This document shows positions 55,999 to 64,000 of a DNA stretch of 64,000 nucleotides, piece by piece (the stretch's first letter is position 1; every line of letters starts with the position of its first letter). Below the pieces are notes generated by a model, which did not search any database, was not told the DNA's origin, and saw nothing but the letters and a program-made list of their open reading frames with translations. The position numbers were made by a program, and so were the translations under genes. Source of the stretch: Paenarthrobacter aurescens TC1 (GTDB lineage Bacteria; Actinomycetota; Actinomycetes; Actinomycetales; Micrococcaceae); NCBI GenBank assembly GCA_000014925.1, contig CP000474.1, positions 3,162,001 to 3,226,000 of the forward strand. Reading direction: 5' to 3'.

Positions 55999-56820
55999 TT
56001 AAGCCTGTCCTCCTTCTGCTGCCGGAGCAGCAGCTTCAGCGGCCGGTGCTTCAACGGCAGCGGGTGCTGCCTCAGCTGCCGGACGGTCGTTACGACGACG
56101 GCGGTCGCCACCCGGGCGGCCCGGGCGGTCTCCTGCACGGCCACGGGACGGAGCAGCAGCTGCCTGCTGAGCCAGTTCCTTGGCAGTTACGTCACCCTTG
56201 TAGATCCAGACCTTCACGCCGATACGGCCGAAGGTGGTCTTGGCTTCGTAGAAGCCGTAGTCGATGTTCGCGCGGAGGGTGTGCAGGGGCACACGGCCTT
56301 CGCGGTAGAACTCCGAGCGGGACATTTCTGCGCCACCCAGACGACCCGAGCAAGCAACACGGATACCCTTGGCACCCGCACGCTGTGCGGACTGCATGGC
56401 CTTCTTCATCGCACGGCGGAAAGCCACGCGGGAAGTGAGCTGCTCAGCGATGCCCTGGGCAACAAGCTGTGCTTCCATCTCGGGGTTCTTGACCTCGAGG
56501 ATGTTCAGCTGAACCTGCTTGCCGGTGAGCTTTTCGAGCTCGCCGCGGATGCGGTCTGCTTCAGCGCCGCGGCGGCCGATAACGATACCCGGGCGTGCCG
56601 TGTGGATATCCACGCGGACACGGTCACGGGTGCGCTCGATCTCGACCTTGGCGATGCCGGCGCGCTCCATGCCGGTGGACATGAGCTGACGGATCTTGAT
56701 GTCCTCGCGGACGAAGTCCTTGTAGCGCTGTCCGGGCTTGGTGCTGTCAGCGAACCAGTGCGAAACGTGGTCGGTGGTGATGCCGAGTCGGAACCCGTGC
56801 GGGTTAACTTTCTGTCCCAC
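55999..56820 (-). CDS. rpsC: 30S ribosomal protein uS3
   Basis: 273 residues. N-terminal [15 protein letters not shown] domain with [22 protein letters not shown], and C-terminal domain [28 protein letters not shown] 60-residue tail rich in Arg, Pro and Ala ([28 protein letters not shown]) extends the usual length. Confidence 0.97.
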   Translation of the reverse strand: MGQKVNPHGFRLGITTDHVSHWFADSTKPGQRYKDFVREDIKIRQLMSTGMERAGIAKVEIERTRDRVRVDIHTARPGIVIGRRGAEADRIRGELEKLTGKQVQLNILEVKNPEMEAQLVAQGIAEQLTSRVAFRRAMKKAMQSAQRAGAKGIRVACSGRLGGAEMSRSEFYREGRVPLHTLRANIDYGFYEAKTTFGRIGVKVWIYKGDVTAKELAQQAAAAPSRGRAGDRPGRPGGDRRRRNDRPAAEAAPAAVEAPAAEAAAPAAEGGQA

Positions 56821-57186
56821 TTAGCGAGCCTCCTCTTTCTCCGGGGTTGCGACAACCAGCGTGATGTGGCTGGTCCGCTTCCTAATGCGGTAGGCGCGGC
56901 CCTGGGCACGCGGCTGGAACCGCTTCATGGTCGGGCCTTCATCAACAAATGCTTCGGTGATGAAGAGGTCGCTGTCGTCGAATGCAACGCCGTCACGGTC
57001 CGCGAGGACACGTGCGTTGGCCATTGCCGACTGAAGTACCTTGAATACCGGCTCCGAAGCTGCCTGGGGGGCAAACTTCAGAATTGCCAGAGCCTCATTC
57101 GCTTGCTTACCACGAACAAGGTTGACGACGCGCCGGGCCTTCATAGGCGTTACGCGGATGTGACGCGCAATAGCCTTGGCTTCCAT
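56821..57186 (-). CDS. rplV: 50S ribosomal protein uL22
   Basis: 121 residues; [21 protein letters not shown] and the exit-tunnel hairpin region [19 protein letters not shown], where macrolide-resistance changes arise. Sequence looks intact there. Confidence 0.98.
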   Translation of the reverse strand: MEAKAIARHIRVTPMKARRVVNLVRGKQANEALAILKFAPQAASEPVFKVLQSAMANARVLADRDGVAFDDSDLFITEAFVDEGPTMKRFQPRAQGRAYRIRKRTSHITLVVATPEKEEAR

Positions 57187-57224
57187 TGCTTTCCTTCTCT
57201 CGTCTAAGACGTAAGGTCAGGCGC

Positions 57225-57506
57225 CTAGCGGCGCTTGCCCTTACGGTCGTCCTTAACATGGCCGCGGAATGTCCGCGTGGGAGCGAATTCGCCGAGCTTG
57301 TGCCCGACCATCGACTCAGTGACAAACACCGGGATGTGCTTGCGTCCGTCGTGTACGGCGATCGTGTGCCCGAGCATGTCGGGGATGATCATCGAACGGC
57401 GGGACCAGGTCTTGATGACGTTCTTGGTGCCCTTATCGTTTTCCCGTGCGACCTTCACAAAGAGGTGCTGGTCAACGAAAGGACCTTTTTTCAGGCTGCG
57501 TGGCAT
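57225..57506 (-). CDS. rpsS: 30S ribosomal protein uS19
   Basis: 93 residues; [16 protein letters not shown] and [26 protein letters not shown]. Between rplB and rplV. Confidence 0.98.
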   Translation of the reverse strand: MPRSLKKGPFVDQHLFVKVARENDKGTKNVIKTWSRRSMIIPDMLGHTIAVHDGRKHIPVFVTESMVGHKLGEFAPTRTFRGHVKDDRKGKRR

Positions 57507-57518
57507 GTGTCCAGGCTC

Positions 57519-58358
57519 CTATCGCTTGTTCTTGCCAGTACGGCGGCGACGAACAATAAGCTTGTCGCTCTCTTTGTTCGGACGGCGGGTACGGCCCTCG
57601 GGCTTGCCGTTCGGGTTAACCGGGTGACGTCCACCGGAAGTCTTACCTTCACCACCACCGTGCGGGTGGTCAACCGGGTTCATGGCTACACCACGGACGG
57701 TCGGGCGAACGCCCTTCCAGCGCATACGGCCGGCCTTGCCCCAGTTGATGTTCGACTGCTCGGCGTTGCCGACTTCGCCGACGGTTGCGCGGCAGCGCAC
57801 GTCAACGTTGCGGATTTCGCCGGAGGGCAGACGCAGCTGGGCGAAGCGGCCTTCCTTGGCAACGAGCTGTACCGAAGCACCTGCGGAACGTGCCATCTTG
57901 GCGCCGCCACCCGGACGCAGTTCAACTGCGTGGATTACGGTACCAACCGGGATGTTGCGCAGCGGCAGGTTGTTGCCCGGCTTGATGTCAGCGTCAGGAC
58001 CAGCCTCGACGAAGTCACCCTGGGACAGCTTGTTAGGAGCGATGATGTAACGCTTGGTGCCATCAACGTAGTGCAGGAGTGCGATGCGAGCCGTACGGTT
58101 CGGGTCGTACTCGATTTCGGCAACGCGGGCGTTGATGCCGTCCTTGTCGTGACGACGGAAATCGATCAGACGGTACTGGCGCTTGTGCCCACCACCCTTG
58201 TGACGGGTGGTGATCTTACCGGAGTTGTTACGGCCGCCGGTCTTGTGCAGCGGACGCAGCAACGACTTTTCCGGAGTCGATCGCGTGATTTCAGCAAAGT
58301 CGGCTACGCTCGAGCCACGACGGCCCGGGGTAGTCGGCTTGTATTTACGGATTCCCAT
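57519..58358 (-). CDS. rplB: 50S ribosomal protein uL2
   Basis: 279 residues; [17 protein letters not shown], the [19 protein letters not shown] segment and the peptidyl-transferase proximal [21 protein letters not shown]. 12 bases before rpsS. Confidence 0.98.
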   Translation of the reverse strand: MGIRKYKPTTPGRRGSSVADFAEITRSTPEKSLLRPLHKTGGRNNSGKITTRHKGGGHKRQYRLIDFRRHDKDGINARVAEIEYDPNRTARIALLHYVDGTKRYIIAPNKLSQGDFVEAGPDADIKPGNNLPLRNIPVGTVIHAVELRPGGGAKMARSAGASVQLVAKEGRFAQLRLPSGEIRNVDVRCRATVGEVGNAEQSNINWGKAGRMRWKGVRPTVRGVAMNPVDHPHGGGEGKTSGGRHPVNPNGKPEGRTRRPNKESDKLIVRRRRTGKNKR

Positions 58359-58387
58359 AATTTATTTCCTCGTTAAAGTGGTCTCCG

Positions 58388-58693
58388 CTACGCGAGCGGA
58401 CCGCCGAAGATGTCGATTGTGCCTTCTTTGAGGGTGACAATTGCACGCTTGGTGCTCTTGCGCTGTCCCCAGCCGAATTTGGTGCGCTTGCGCTTACCGG
58501 CACGGTTGATGGTGTTGATCGAGTCAACCTTGACCGAGAAGATCTTCTCGACGGCCAATTTGATCTCGGTCTTGTTCGAGCGAGGGTCCACCAGGAAGGT
58601 GTACTTGCCTTCGTCGATCAGACCGTAGCTCTTTTCCGAAACGACGGGTGCAAGCACGACGTCGCGCGGGTCCTTGATGGTGGTTACGCTCAC
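58388..58693 (-). CDS. rplW: 50S ribosomal protein uL23
   Basis: 101 residues; [19 protein letters not shown] and [20 protein letters not shown]. Docking site for trigger factor and SRP at the tunnel exit. Overlaps rplD by 4 bases. Confidence 0.97.
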   Translation of the reverse strand: MSVTTIKDPRDVVLAPVVSEKSYGLIDEGKYTFLVDPRSNKTEIKLAVEKIFSVKVDSINTINRAGKRKRTKFGWGQRKSTKRAIVTLKEGTIDIFGGPLA

Positions 58694-59307
58694 TTGGAGG
58701 CCTCCTCGTTCTTGGCCTTGTCAGCGACGAACGCCTCGAAAGCAGCCTTGGTGAAGACCACGTCGTCGGAGATGAGTACGTCGTAGGTGTTCAACTGGTC
58801 TGCGTACAGAACGTGAATACCTGCGAGGTTGCGCACGGAGAGTGCAGCAACATCGTTGGCGCGCTCGATTACGACGAGCAGGTTCTTGCGCTCGGAGACT
58901 GCACGCAGCGAAGCCAGTGCTTCCTTGGCGGACGGCTTGGTGCCGGCTACCAGTTCAGCGATGACGTGGATGCGGCCGTTGCGGGCGCGGTCAGACAGGG
59001 CGCCGCGGAGTGCAGCAGCCTTCATCTTCTTGGGGGTGCGCTGGCTGTAGTCACGAGGGGTCGGACCGTGGACAACGCCACCGCCGGTCATGTGAGGAGC
59101 ACGGATTGAACCCTGACGGGCGCGGCCGGTGCCCTTCTGCTTGAACGGCTTGCGACCTGCACCGGAAACCTCGGCGCGGGTCTTCGTCTTGTGGGTACCC
59201 TGGCGTGCAGCAGCGAGCTGTGCGACGACGACCTGGTGCAGCAGGGGCACGTTGGTCTGGACGTCGAAGATCTCTGCAGGCAGGTCTACCTTGACAGTGC
59301 TAGTCAT
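58690..59307 (-). CDS. rplD: 50S ribosomal protein uL4
   Basis: 205 residues; [47 protein letters not shown] form the tunnel-lining loop. In E. coli it represses its own operon; that is not shown here. 4 bases after rplC. Confidence 0.98.
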   Translation of the reverse strand: MTSTVKVDLPAEIFDVQTNVPLLHQVVVAQLAAARQGTHKTKTRAEVSGAGRKPFKQKGTGRARQGSIRAPHMTGGGVVHGPTPRDYSQRTPKKMKAAALRGALSDRARNGRIHVIAELVAGTKPSAKEALASLRAVSERKNLLVVIERANDVAALSVRNLAGIHVLYADQLNTYDVLISDDVVFTKAAFEAFVADKAKNEEASK

Positions 59308-59311
59308 TTAA

Positions 59312-59962
59312 CTAGGCTCCCTTCACGGCGGTGCGTACGAGTACGACCTGGCCGCGGGCACCGGGGACGGCACCCTTGATAAGGAGCAGCGACTTCTCAG
59401 CGTCAATGGCGTGAACCGTGAGGTTCAGCGTGGTGTGACGCTCGGCGCCCATGCGGCCGGCCATTTTCAGGCCCTTGAAGACGCGGCTCGGGGTGGATGC
59501 GCCACCGATGGAGCCAGGCTTACGGTGGTTCTTGTGGGCACCGTGGGAAGCGCCAACGCCGTGGAAGCCGTGACGCTTCATAACACCGGCAAAGCCCTTA
59601 CCCTTGGAGGTGCCGACGACGTCGATCTTCTGGCCGGCTTCGAAGATCTCAACAGAGAGCTCCTGGCCCAGCTCGTAGGATGCGGCGTCTGCGGTACGCA
59701 GTTCGACGACGTGGCGGCGAGGAGTTACGCCAGCCTTTTCAAAGTGACCAGCCAGCGGCTTGGTGACCTTGCGGGGGTCGATCTGGCCGTAGCCGATCTG
59801 GACGGCGACGTAGCCATCTACCTCTGCGTTGCGCAGCTGGGTGATGACGTTGGAGTCAGCCTGGACGACAGTTACCGGGATGAGCTTGTTGTTCTCGTCC
59901 CAGACCTGGGTCATGCCGAGCTTCGTGCCCAGCAGGCCCTTTACGTTACGGGTTGCGGTCAT
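59312..59962 (-). CDS. rplC: 50S ribosomal protein uL3
   Basis: 216 residues; [21 protein letters not shown] and [19 protein letters not shown] and the [15 protein letters not shown] loop near the peptidyl-transferase centre. 17 bases after rpsJ. Confidence 0.98.
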   Translation of the reverse strand: MTATRNVKGLLGTKLGMTQVWDENNKLIPVTVVQADSNVITQLRNAEVDGYVAVQIGYGQIDPRKVTKPLAGHFEKAGVTPRRHVVELRTADAASYELGQELSVEIFEAGQKIDVVGTSKGKGFAGVMKRHGFHGVGASHGAHKNHRKPGSIGGASTPSRVFKGLKMAGRMGAERHTTLNLTVHAIDAEKSLLLIKGAVPGARGQVVLVRTAVKGA

Positions 59963-59979
59963 AGTCTCTCAGCACCTCC

Positions 59980-60288
59980 CTAGAGCTTGATTTCGATGTT
60001 CACGTCAGCGGGCAGGTCGAGACGCATAAGCGAGTCAACAGCCTTCGGCGTGGGGTCGATGATGTCGATCAGACGCTTGTGAGTACGCATTTCGAAGTGC
60101 TCACGGCTGTCCTTGTACTTGTGAGGAGAGCGAATAACGCAGTAAACGTTCTTCTCCGTCGGCAGCGGCACCGGGCCGACTACCGTTGCGCCTGCGCGCG
60201 TGACCGTCTCAACGATCTTCCGCGCTGAAACATCAATGACCTCGTGGTCATATGACTTCAGCCGGATGCGGATTTTTTGTCCCGCCAT
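59980..60288 (-). CDS. rpsJ: 30S ribosomal protein uS10 (NusE)
   Basis: 102 residues; [21 protein letters not shown] and [22 protein letters not shown]. Also a transcription antitermination factor with NusB/NusG. First gene of the S10 operon. The ATG at 60288 has a weak site. Confidence 0.98.
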
Positions 60289-60670
60289 GTCGCCTGACTC
60301 TCTTTCAGCTAGTGCTGCTCTAGTTAGGGCTGCTCTGTTTACTTACCTGTTGATGTGGCCGCCGAAGCGTTTGAGGATTTACCACCACACGCCGCACAAG
60401 CTGAATCCGGAGTAATCCGGGTTCCTCACCTTGCCGGCGCACCGACCCCCGCGGTCGGGCGTGTCGCGATTTCCACGCAAACTCGACCGCAATCATGGGG
60501 TTCAGGGTTATGTTTGGGCTTCAGCCTGGACCCTGACACCCGGCATTATCCGGATCGGGACACGAAGAAGCGCTTGAACAACTCATCCAGTATGGCGGAA
60601 ATATGGTGTAAAGGCCAATCGACCCTGAGGAGCCATTGCCCGGCCCCCATCCTGTGAGGATGATGGGGGC
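60289..60670. promoter_or_regulatory. Divergent region of the S10 operon and beta-glucosidase gene
   Basis: 382 bases without a supported gene. It must hold the S10-operon promoter (minus), for which TTCAGC-18-TAAATC (about 60377-60406) is a weak candidate, and the promoter of the GH1 gene (plus). A perfect 9-bp hairpin GCCCCCATC / GATGGGGGC (60643-60670) ends exactly at the GH1 ATG. Smaller inverted repeats (CCGGAGTAATCCGG near 60407, GACC-CCCGC-GGTC near 60444) are also present. Confidence 0.45.
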
Positions 60671-62110
60671 ATGAACGCCCGGGATTCAGGTTCAGTGGAA
60701 GATCTCGCCGCCCGCCTGCGCCCGGGGTTCACGCTGGGTGTTGCGGCTGCCGCCTTCCAGATTGAGGGTTCCCTGACCGCTGATGGTCGTGGCCCGTCGG
60801 GTTGGGATGCGTTCTACGAAAAGCCGGGAGCAATAGTCGACGGCGGCTCCCCCGCCGTCGCGTGCGATCACTATAACCGTGCTGATGAAGACATCGCCTT
60901 GATGCAAGAGCTGGGCGTTGATTCCTACCGCTTTTCGCTTTCTTGGCCGCGAATCCAGCCCGGAGGCAAGGGTGCAGTCAACCAGCGTGGCCTGGACTTC
61001 TACGATCGCCTGATCGACAAACTCCTGGCTGCAGGCATTTCCCCCATGGCCACGTTGTACCACTGGGATACCCCTCTGGAGTTGGAGCACGCCGGGGGGT
61101 GGATGAACCGGGACACCGCGGAACGCTTCGCAGTCTATTGTGAAGCCGCCGCTGAGCGCTTCGGTGACCGCGTTGAATACTGGGTCACCATGAACGAGCC
61201 CGTTTCCGTTACCGTGCAGGGCTACGCGTTGGGGGTGCATGCCCCTGGCAGGGAACTGCTGTTCGACTCACTGCCTGCCGCGCATCATCAATTGCTGGGA
61301 CATGGGATGGCCGTGCGGGCTCTCCGGAGCGCAGGAGTCAAAGGGCAAATCGGGGTGTCCAATATGCACAGCCCCGTCGAGCCGGCCAGCAACAGCCTTG
61401 CCGACAGGCTGATGACGCAGGCGCTGGACCTGATCCTCAACCGCATCTATGCCGACGCGATACTGCTTGGCCAATACCCCAAACCACCTTTGCCCATGAA
61501 GCCGTGGTTCCGCTCATTGGGTACAGTCCATGACGGTGATCTTGAACTGATCAGCCAACCCTTGGACTTCTACGGGCTCAACTACTACTACCCCGTGAAG
61601 GTGGCGGCAGGCCCCGGTCCGGCTGAGATCCCCACCGGAAGGTCGCCCGAAATGTCCAAGGTCCCTTTCCATTTGGCCGCCTACCAGGAATATGAGACCA
61701 CAGGGTTTGGCTGGCCTGTTGCACCGGAATACCTGGCGTTGCTGCTACGCGAAATGAAAGACCGGTATGGGGAGGCTCTCCCCCCTGTCTACATCACGGA
61801 AGGCGGAGCCAGCTTTCCTGAACCAGGCCACGTCGATGGACCTGTCCAGGACACCAACCGCATCACGTATCTGGCCGAACACTTAGGACATGCACTGACA
61901 GCAACCGGGCCTGGCGGCATCGCCGAGGATGTGGATCTTCGCGGGTACTACGTCTGGACCTTGCTGGACAATTTTGAGTGGGCGGCGGGCTACTCGCAGC
62001 GATTTGGCCTCATCCACGTGGACTTCGAGACCCAGGAAAGGACTCCGAAGGATTCCTTTTACTGGTACCGGGCGCTGGGTCGTGCACGCCACCACCACCG
62101 GCATATTTAG
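60671..62110 (+). CDS. GH1 beta-glucosidase
   Basis: Retaining beta-glucosidase of 479 residues, probably cytoplasmic (no signal peptide). Seen are FTLGVAAAAFQIEGS, the acid/base Glu176 in TMNEP, the nucleophile Glu377 in YITEGG, and the C-terminal YYVWTLLDNFEWAAGYSQRFGL. The usual ITENG is ITEGG here, a mild deviation. It could use cellobiose or aryl-beta-glucosides; exact substrate is not predictable. A hairpin directly abuts the ATG. Confidence 0.94.
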   Translation: MNARDSGSVEDLAARLRPGFTLGVAAAAFQIEGSLTADGRGPSGWDAFYEKPGAIVDGGSPAVACDHYNRADEDIALMQELGVDSYRFSLSWPRIQPGGKGAVNQRGLDFYDRLIDKLLAAGISPMATLYHWDTPLELEHAGGWMNRDTAERFAVYCEAAAERFGDRVEYWVTMNEPVSVTVQGYALGVHAPGRELLFDSLPAAHHQLLGHGMAVRALRSAGVKGQIGVSNMHSPVEPASNSLADRLMTQALDLILNRIYADAILLGQYPKPPLPMKPWFRSLGTVHDGDLELISQPLDFYGLNYYYPVKVAAGPGPAEIPTGRSPEMSKVPFHLAAYQEYETTGFGWPVAPEYLALLLREMKDRYGEALPPVYITEGGASFPEPGHVDGPVQDTNRITYLAEHLGHALTATGPGGIAEDVDLRGYYVWTLLDNFEWAAGYSQRFGLIHVDFETQERTPKDSFYWYRALGRARHHHRHI

Positions 62111-62152
62111 CCCGCCTGAGTTAACTTGACCCTTGCAGTTCGGAACGCCGCC

Positions 62153-62278
62153 CTATTTGTTCTTGTTGGCGCGCCGAATCCGCTTTGCGCGTTCGATCTC
62201 GCTCTTGAAGTTCTTTCGACCCCACAACACGCCGCCGCCGATAGCCGCAATGACTGCCAGGAAAATCAGGAATTCCAT
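62153..62278 (-). CDS. Small single-span membrane protein, unknown function
   Basis: 41 residues: an N-terminal membrane helix (EFLIFLAVIAAIGGGVLWG, about 2-20) followed by a strongly basic cytosolic tail (KSEIERAKRIRRANKNK). ATG 62278 has an excellent ribosome binding site (GGAGAGGAG). It lies 28 bases after the large membrane-protein gene and may be cotranscribed. I do not recognise a family. Confidence 0.65.
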   Translation of the reverse strand: MEFLIFLAVIAAIGGGVLWGRKNFKSEIERAKRIRRANKNK

Positions 62279-62306
62279 GGTGCACTCCTCTCCGTAGACT
62301 GCAACA

Positions 62307-64000
62307 TTATCGGATTCCGTCATGGGTACGCGCAGGAGGGACGTCACTCGGATCTCCGCCTTGGCCCGGGCCACCGGTACTACTTGGCGGCTTCCGGTTC
62401 AAACGCCATACAGCCAGCACGATCAGCGCCAAGGCTACAAGGGCAAGCATGGCGAAGGCGTAGGAGCGCAGCGCCCACATGACGCTCAGCGCCACCGCGA
62501 TGGCACCCCACCACACCAGCAACCGTTCTGCCAAAAGCAGGCCTGCGGCCAGAAGCAGAACATGTGCCACAAGTACGTACAGTTGCTGAGACGACGTTCC
62601 GCCGAAGATGGTTCCCAAAGACGTCAAGGACAACGCACCGGCGGCAATGCAAAGCCGGGGCAGGCCGTCCGTCCGTTGCCCCTTGACATAGCGCAGCCCT
62701 GCTATAACGGCTCCAGCTACCACATACCATTGCGCGGCCCAGAACCAATCAGGCCTGGAACCGTCCACAAACAGCACTGCCCGTTGGAGGGCTGCAACAG
62801 AGATCAGCCCCGCCAGCTCAGCTGCCAGCCACTTGCCGTGCGGCACCTCAACCACGGCCAATACCCCGGTTGCGGCCACCAGGACGAAGCCGAGCATGGA
62901 CGTTTCGTCATGCCCCAGCCCCACCGCCGCAGATGAAGCAACAGCCAAGGCCGCTGCGGCAGACAGCGAGTTCCGTCGCCAGTGTTGCCCGCTGATGGCC
63001 GGTCCGCCGAACATCTTCAGTGAATAGAGGATCACCGCGGTCCCCACACCGCCAAAGAAACAAGCGGCGTAGTCGCTCCAGACGCCCGTAGGCAGCCCCT
63101 GCAGCAAACCGTCGACGGCGGGAACCGCCCCTACCAGCACTGCCGGAGCAGCTGCCGCGTAGAGAGCGGGCAATCGTTCAAAGTGCGAGACCGCGAACAA
63201 GACACCGGCCAGCACCAACACAGACAGTCCAGCCAGGGAATAGGAAACGCCCAAGGTCAGCAGGCCGCCGGCAACGGTGAACGCCATGGCTGAGTTGAGC
63301 CAGAACCACCGCTCCGTGACAGCAACCTCTACTCCGGCAGCCGCCTTTTCGGGCCCGAACACGGCCCTGGCAGCAATCATGGCGACTGCAAGGGCCAGCA
63401 GGACAACAGGTACTTGGGACTTGTCCAGCAGTGGCTGGTGCAGCCACGTTGATGCAGGGAACAAGAGTGCCGGCCCGGCTGCGATGACGCCCGCCCCTAT
63501 AGCCGCGACACCGAAGTATCGGGATCCGCGTGTACCGAGGATCCGCCAGACGACCGCAGCGGAAGCCGGGACCAGGGCCAACTGAAGCATGACCACCCAG
63601 CGGCCACCGCCGTCGTAATCTCCTGCGAGCAAGTAGACGAACGGCAGCAAGAGTTGGGCACCCAAGGTGGCCCGGACCGTTGCCTGTTGGAAGGCGACAT
63701 CGACGCCAAGCCTGCGCAGGACCAAAGTCAGCACATGCTGCGCCACGAATACCAGCGCCAGACTGATGGACACCGCTGCCGGCGACTCCGTGACATCGGC
63801 CACTGTCACAGCAATGAAGGCGCCACCAAGCACCCGGACCGCCAGCAAGTAGCCACCCCGGATCAATCGGTGGCGGATCACACCCACCATGAAACCGCCG
63901 TAGGCCGCAAAGATGCCAAGCAAAATTTGGACGTCCCGGATATCCCCCAAGCGAAGAGCCAAGAGGAGCACCAAAGCGGCGGGGGCGAAGATCCACGCGG
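62307..64000 (-). CDS. Large polytopic membrane protein, N-terminus beyond the right edge
   Basis: At least 564 residues, open to the right edge without a convincing start, so the N-terminal part is outside the window. The visible part is almost wholly hydrophobic with some 17-20 predicted helices separated by short loops, for example GGGLLTLGVSYSLAGLSVLV and HVLLLAAGLLLAERLLVWWG, ending in a Pro/Gly-rich soluble tail. No catalytic motif was recognised. Similar long, variable membrane proteins in actinobacteria are annotated only as hypothetical. Confidence 0.8.
   Translation of the reverse strand, partial: AWIFAPAALVLLLALRLGDIRDVQILLGIFAAYGGFMVGVIRHRLIRGGYLLAVRVLGGAFIAVTVADVTESPAAVSISLALVFVAQHVLTLVLRRLGVDVAFQQATVRATLGAQLLLPFVYLLAGDYDGGGRWVVMLQLALVPASAAVVWRILGTRGSRYFGVAAIGAGVIAAGPALLFPASTWLHQPLLDKSQVPVVLLALAVAMIAARAVFGPEKAAAGVEVAVTERWFWLNSAMAFTVAGGLLTLGVSYSLAGLSVLVLAGVLFAVSHFERLPALYAAAAPAVLVGAVPAVDGLLQGLPTGVWSDYAACFFGGVGTAVILYSLKMFGGPAISGQHWRRNSLSAAAALAVASSAAVGLGHDETSMLGFVLVAATGVLAVVEVPHGKWLAAELAGLISVAALQRAVLFVDGSRPDWFWAAQWYVVAGAVIAGLRYVKGQRTDGLPRLCIAAGALSLTSLGTIFGGTSSQQLYVLVAHVLLLAAGLLLAERLLVWWGAIAVALSVMWALRSYAFAMLALVALALIVLAVWRLNRKPPSSTGGPGQGGDPSDVPPARTHDGIR

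Noticed and set aside
1..64000. tRNA or rRNA genes
   Set aside because: No cloverleaf with a recognisable T-loop (GGTTCGA-type) in a gap, and no rRNA segments were noticed; a covariance-model scan would be decisive.
1..64000. Intact prophage, integrase or attachment sites
   Set aside because: No phage structural genes, integrase or tRNA-associated direct repeats are visible; the only mobile trace is the decayed transposase at 217-359.

Overview
The window is typical high-GC actinobacterial chromosome and most resembles Arthrobacter/Paenarthrobacter (Micrococcales). The pointers are a mycothiol glycosyltransferase (mshA), actinobacterial inositol-phosphate synthase, a GlgX-TreY-TreZ trehalose cluster, short adenylate kinase, GTG starts, tight ATGA/GTGA overlaps and several likely leaderless promoters of the form TANNNT-N7-start. 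Genus is inferred from gene content and style; no database search was run.

Layout from left to right. 1-360: a partial minus-strand reading frame beside a decayed transposase. 486-4644 (-): alr-tsaE-tsaB-rimI-tsaD, giving D-alanine and the t6A tRNA modification. 4701-13527: single metabolic genes (PfkB kinase, GH4 glycosidase, GNAT, mshA, fhs, ino1, aldo/keto reductase) with a striking inverted 32-bp repeat array between fhs and ino1. 13598-20089 (-): glgX-treY-treZ, turning glycogen or maltodextrin into trehalose. 20159-28552: nnrDE-acpS-glmS (-), coaA plus a lipoprotein DD-carboxypeptidase (+), glmM (-) and rpsI/rplM (-), i.e. cell-wall precursor, cofactor and ribosome genes.

28841-38332 (+): a complete Gram-positive Tad/Flp pilus locus (TadV, Flp, TadE, TadG, CpaB, TadZ, TadA, TadB, TadC) followed by a membrane-anchored trypsin-like protease. 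It lies on the opposite strand, exactly in the usually conserved truA-rplM junction. 38350-42503 (-): truA, rplQ, rpoA, rpsK, rpsM, rpmJ, infA. 42699-47344: a P1/DmpA-type aminopeptidase (-) and an ATPase-less sugar or glycerol-phosphate ABC importer (+), again inserted in the conserved infA-map interval. 47408-60288 (-): map, adk, secY and the spc and S10 ribosomal operons, with intrinsic terminators after rplO, rpsQ and adk. 60671-62110 (+): GH1 beta-glucosidase; then a 41-residue membrane peptide and a large membrane protein cut by the right edge.

The main theme is a minus-strand housekeeping chain (S10-spc-alpha-L13-glmM-glmS-alr-tsa) interrupted by accessory blocks, two of which are plus-strand operons. 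The Tad locus with its linked protease and shared upstream AGTAC-type palindromes is the best candidate for something not yet described.
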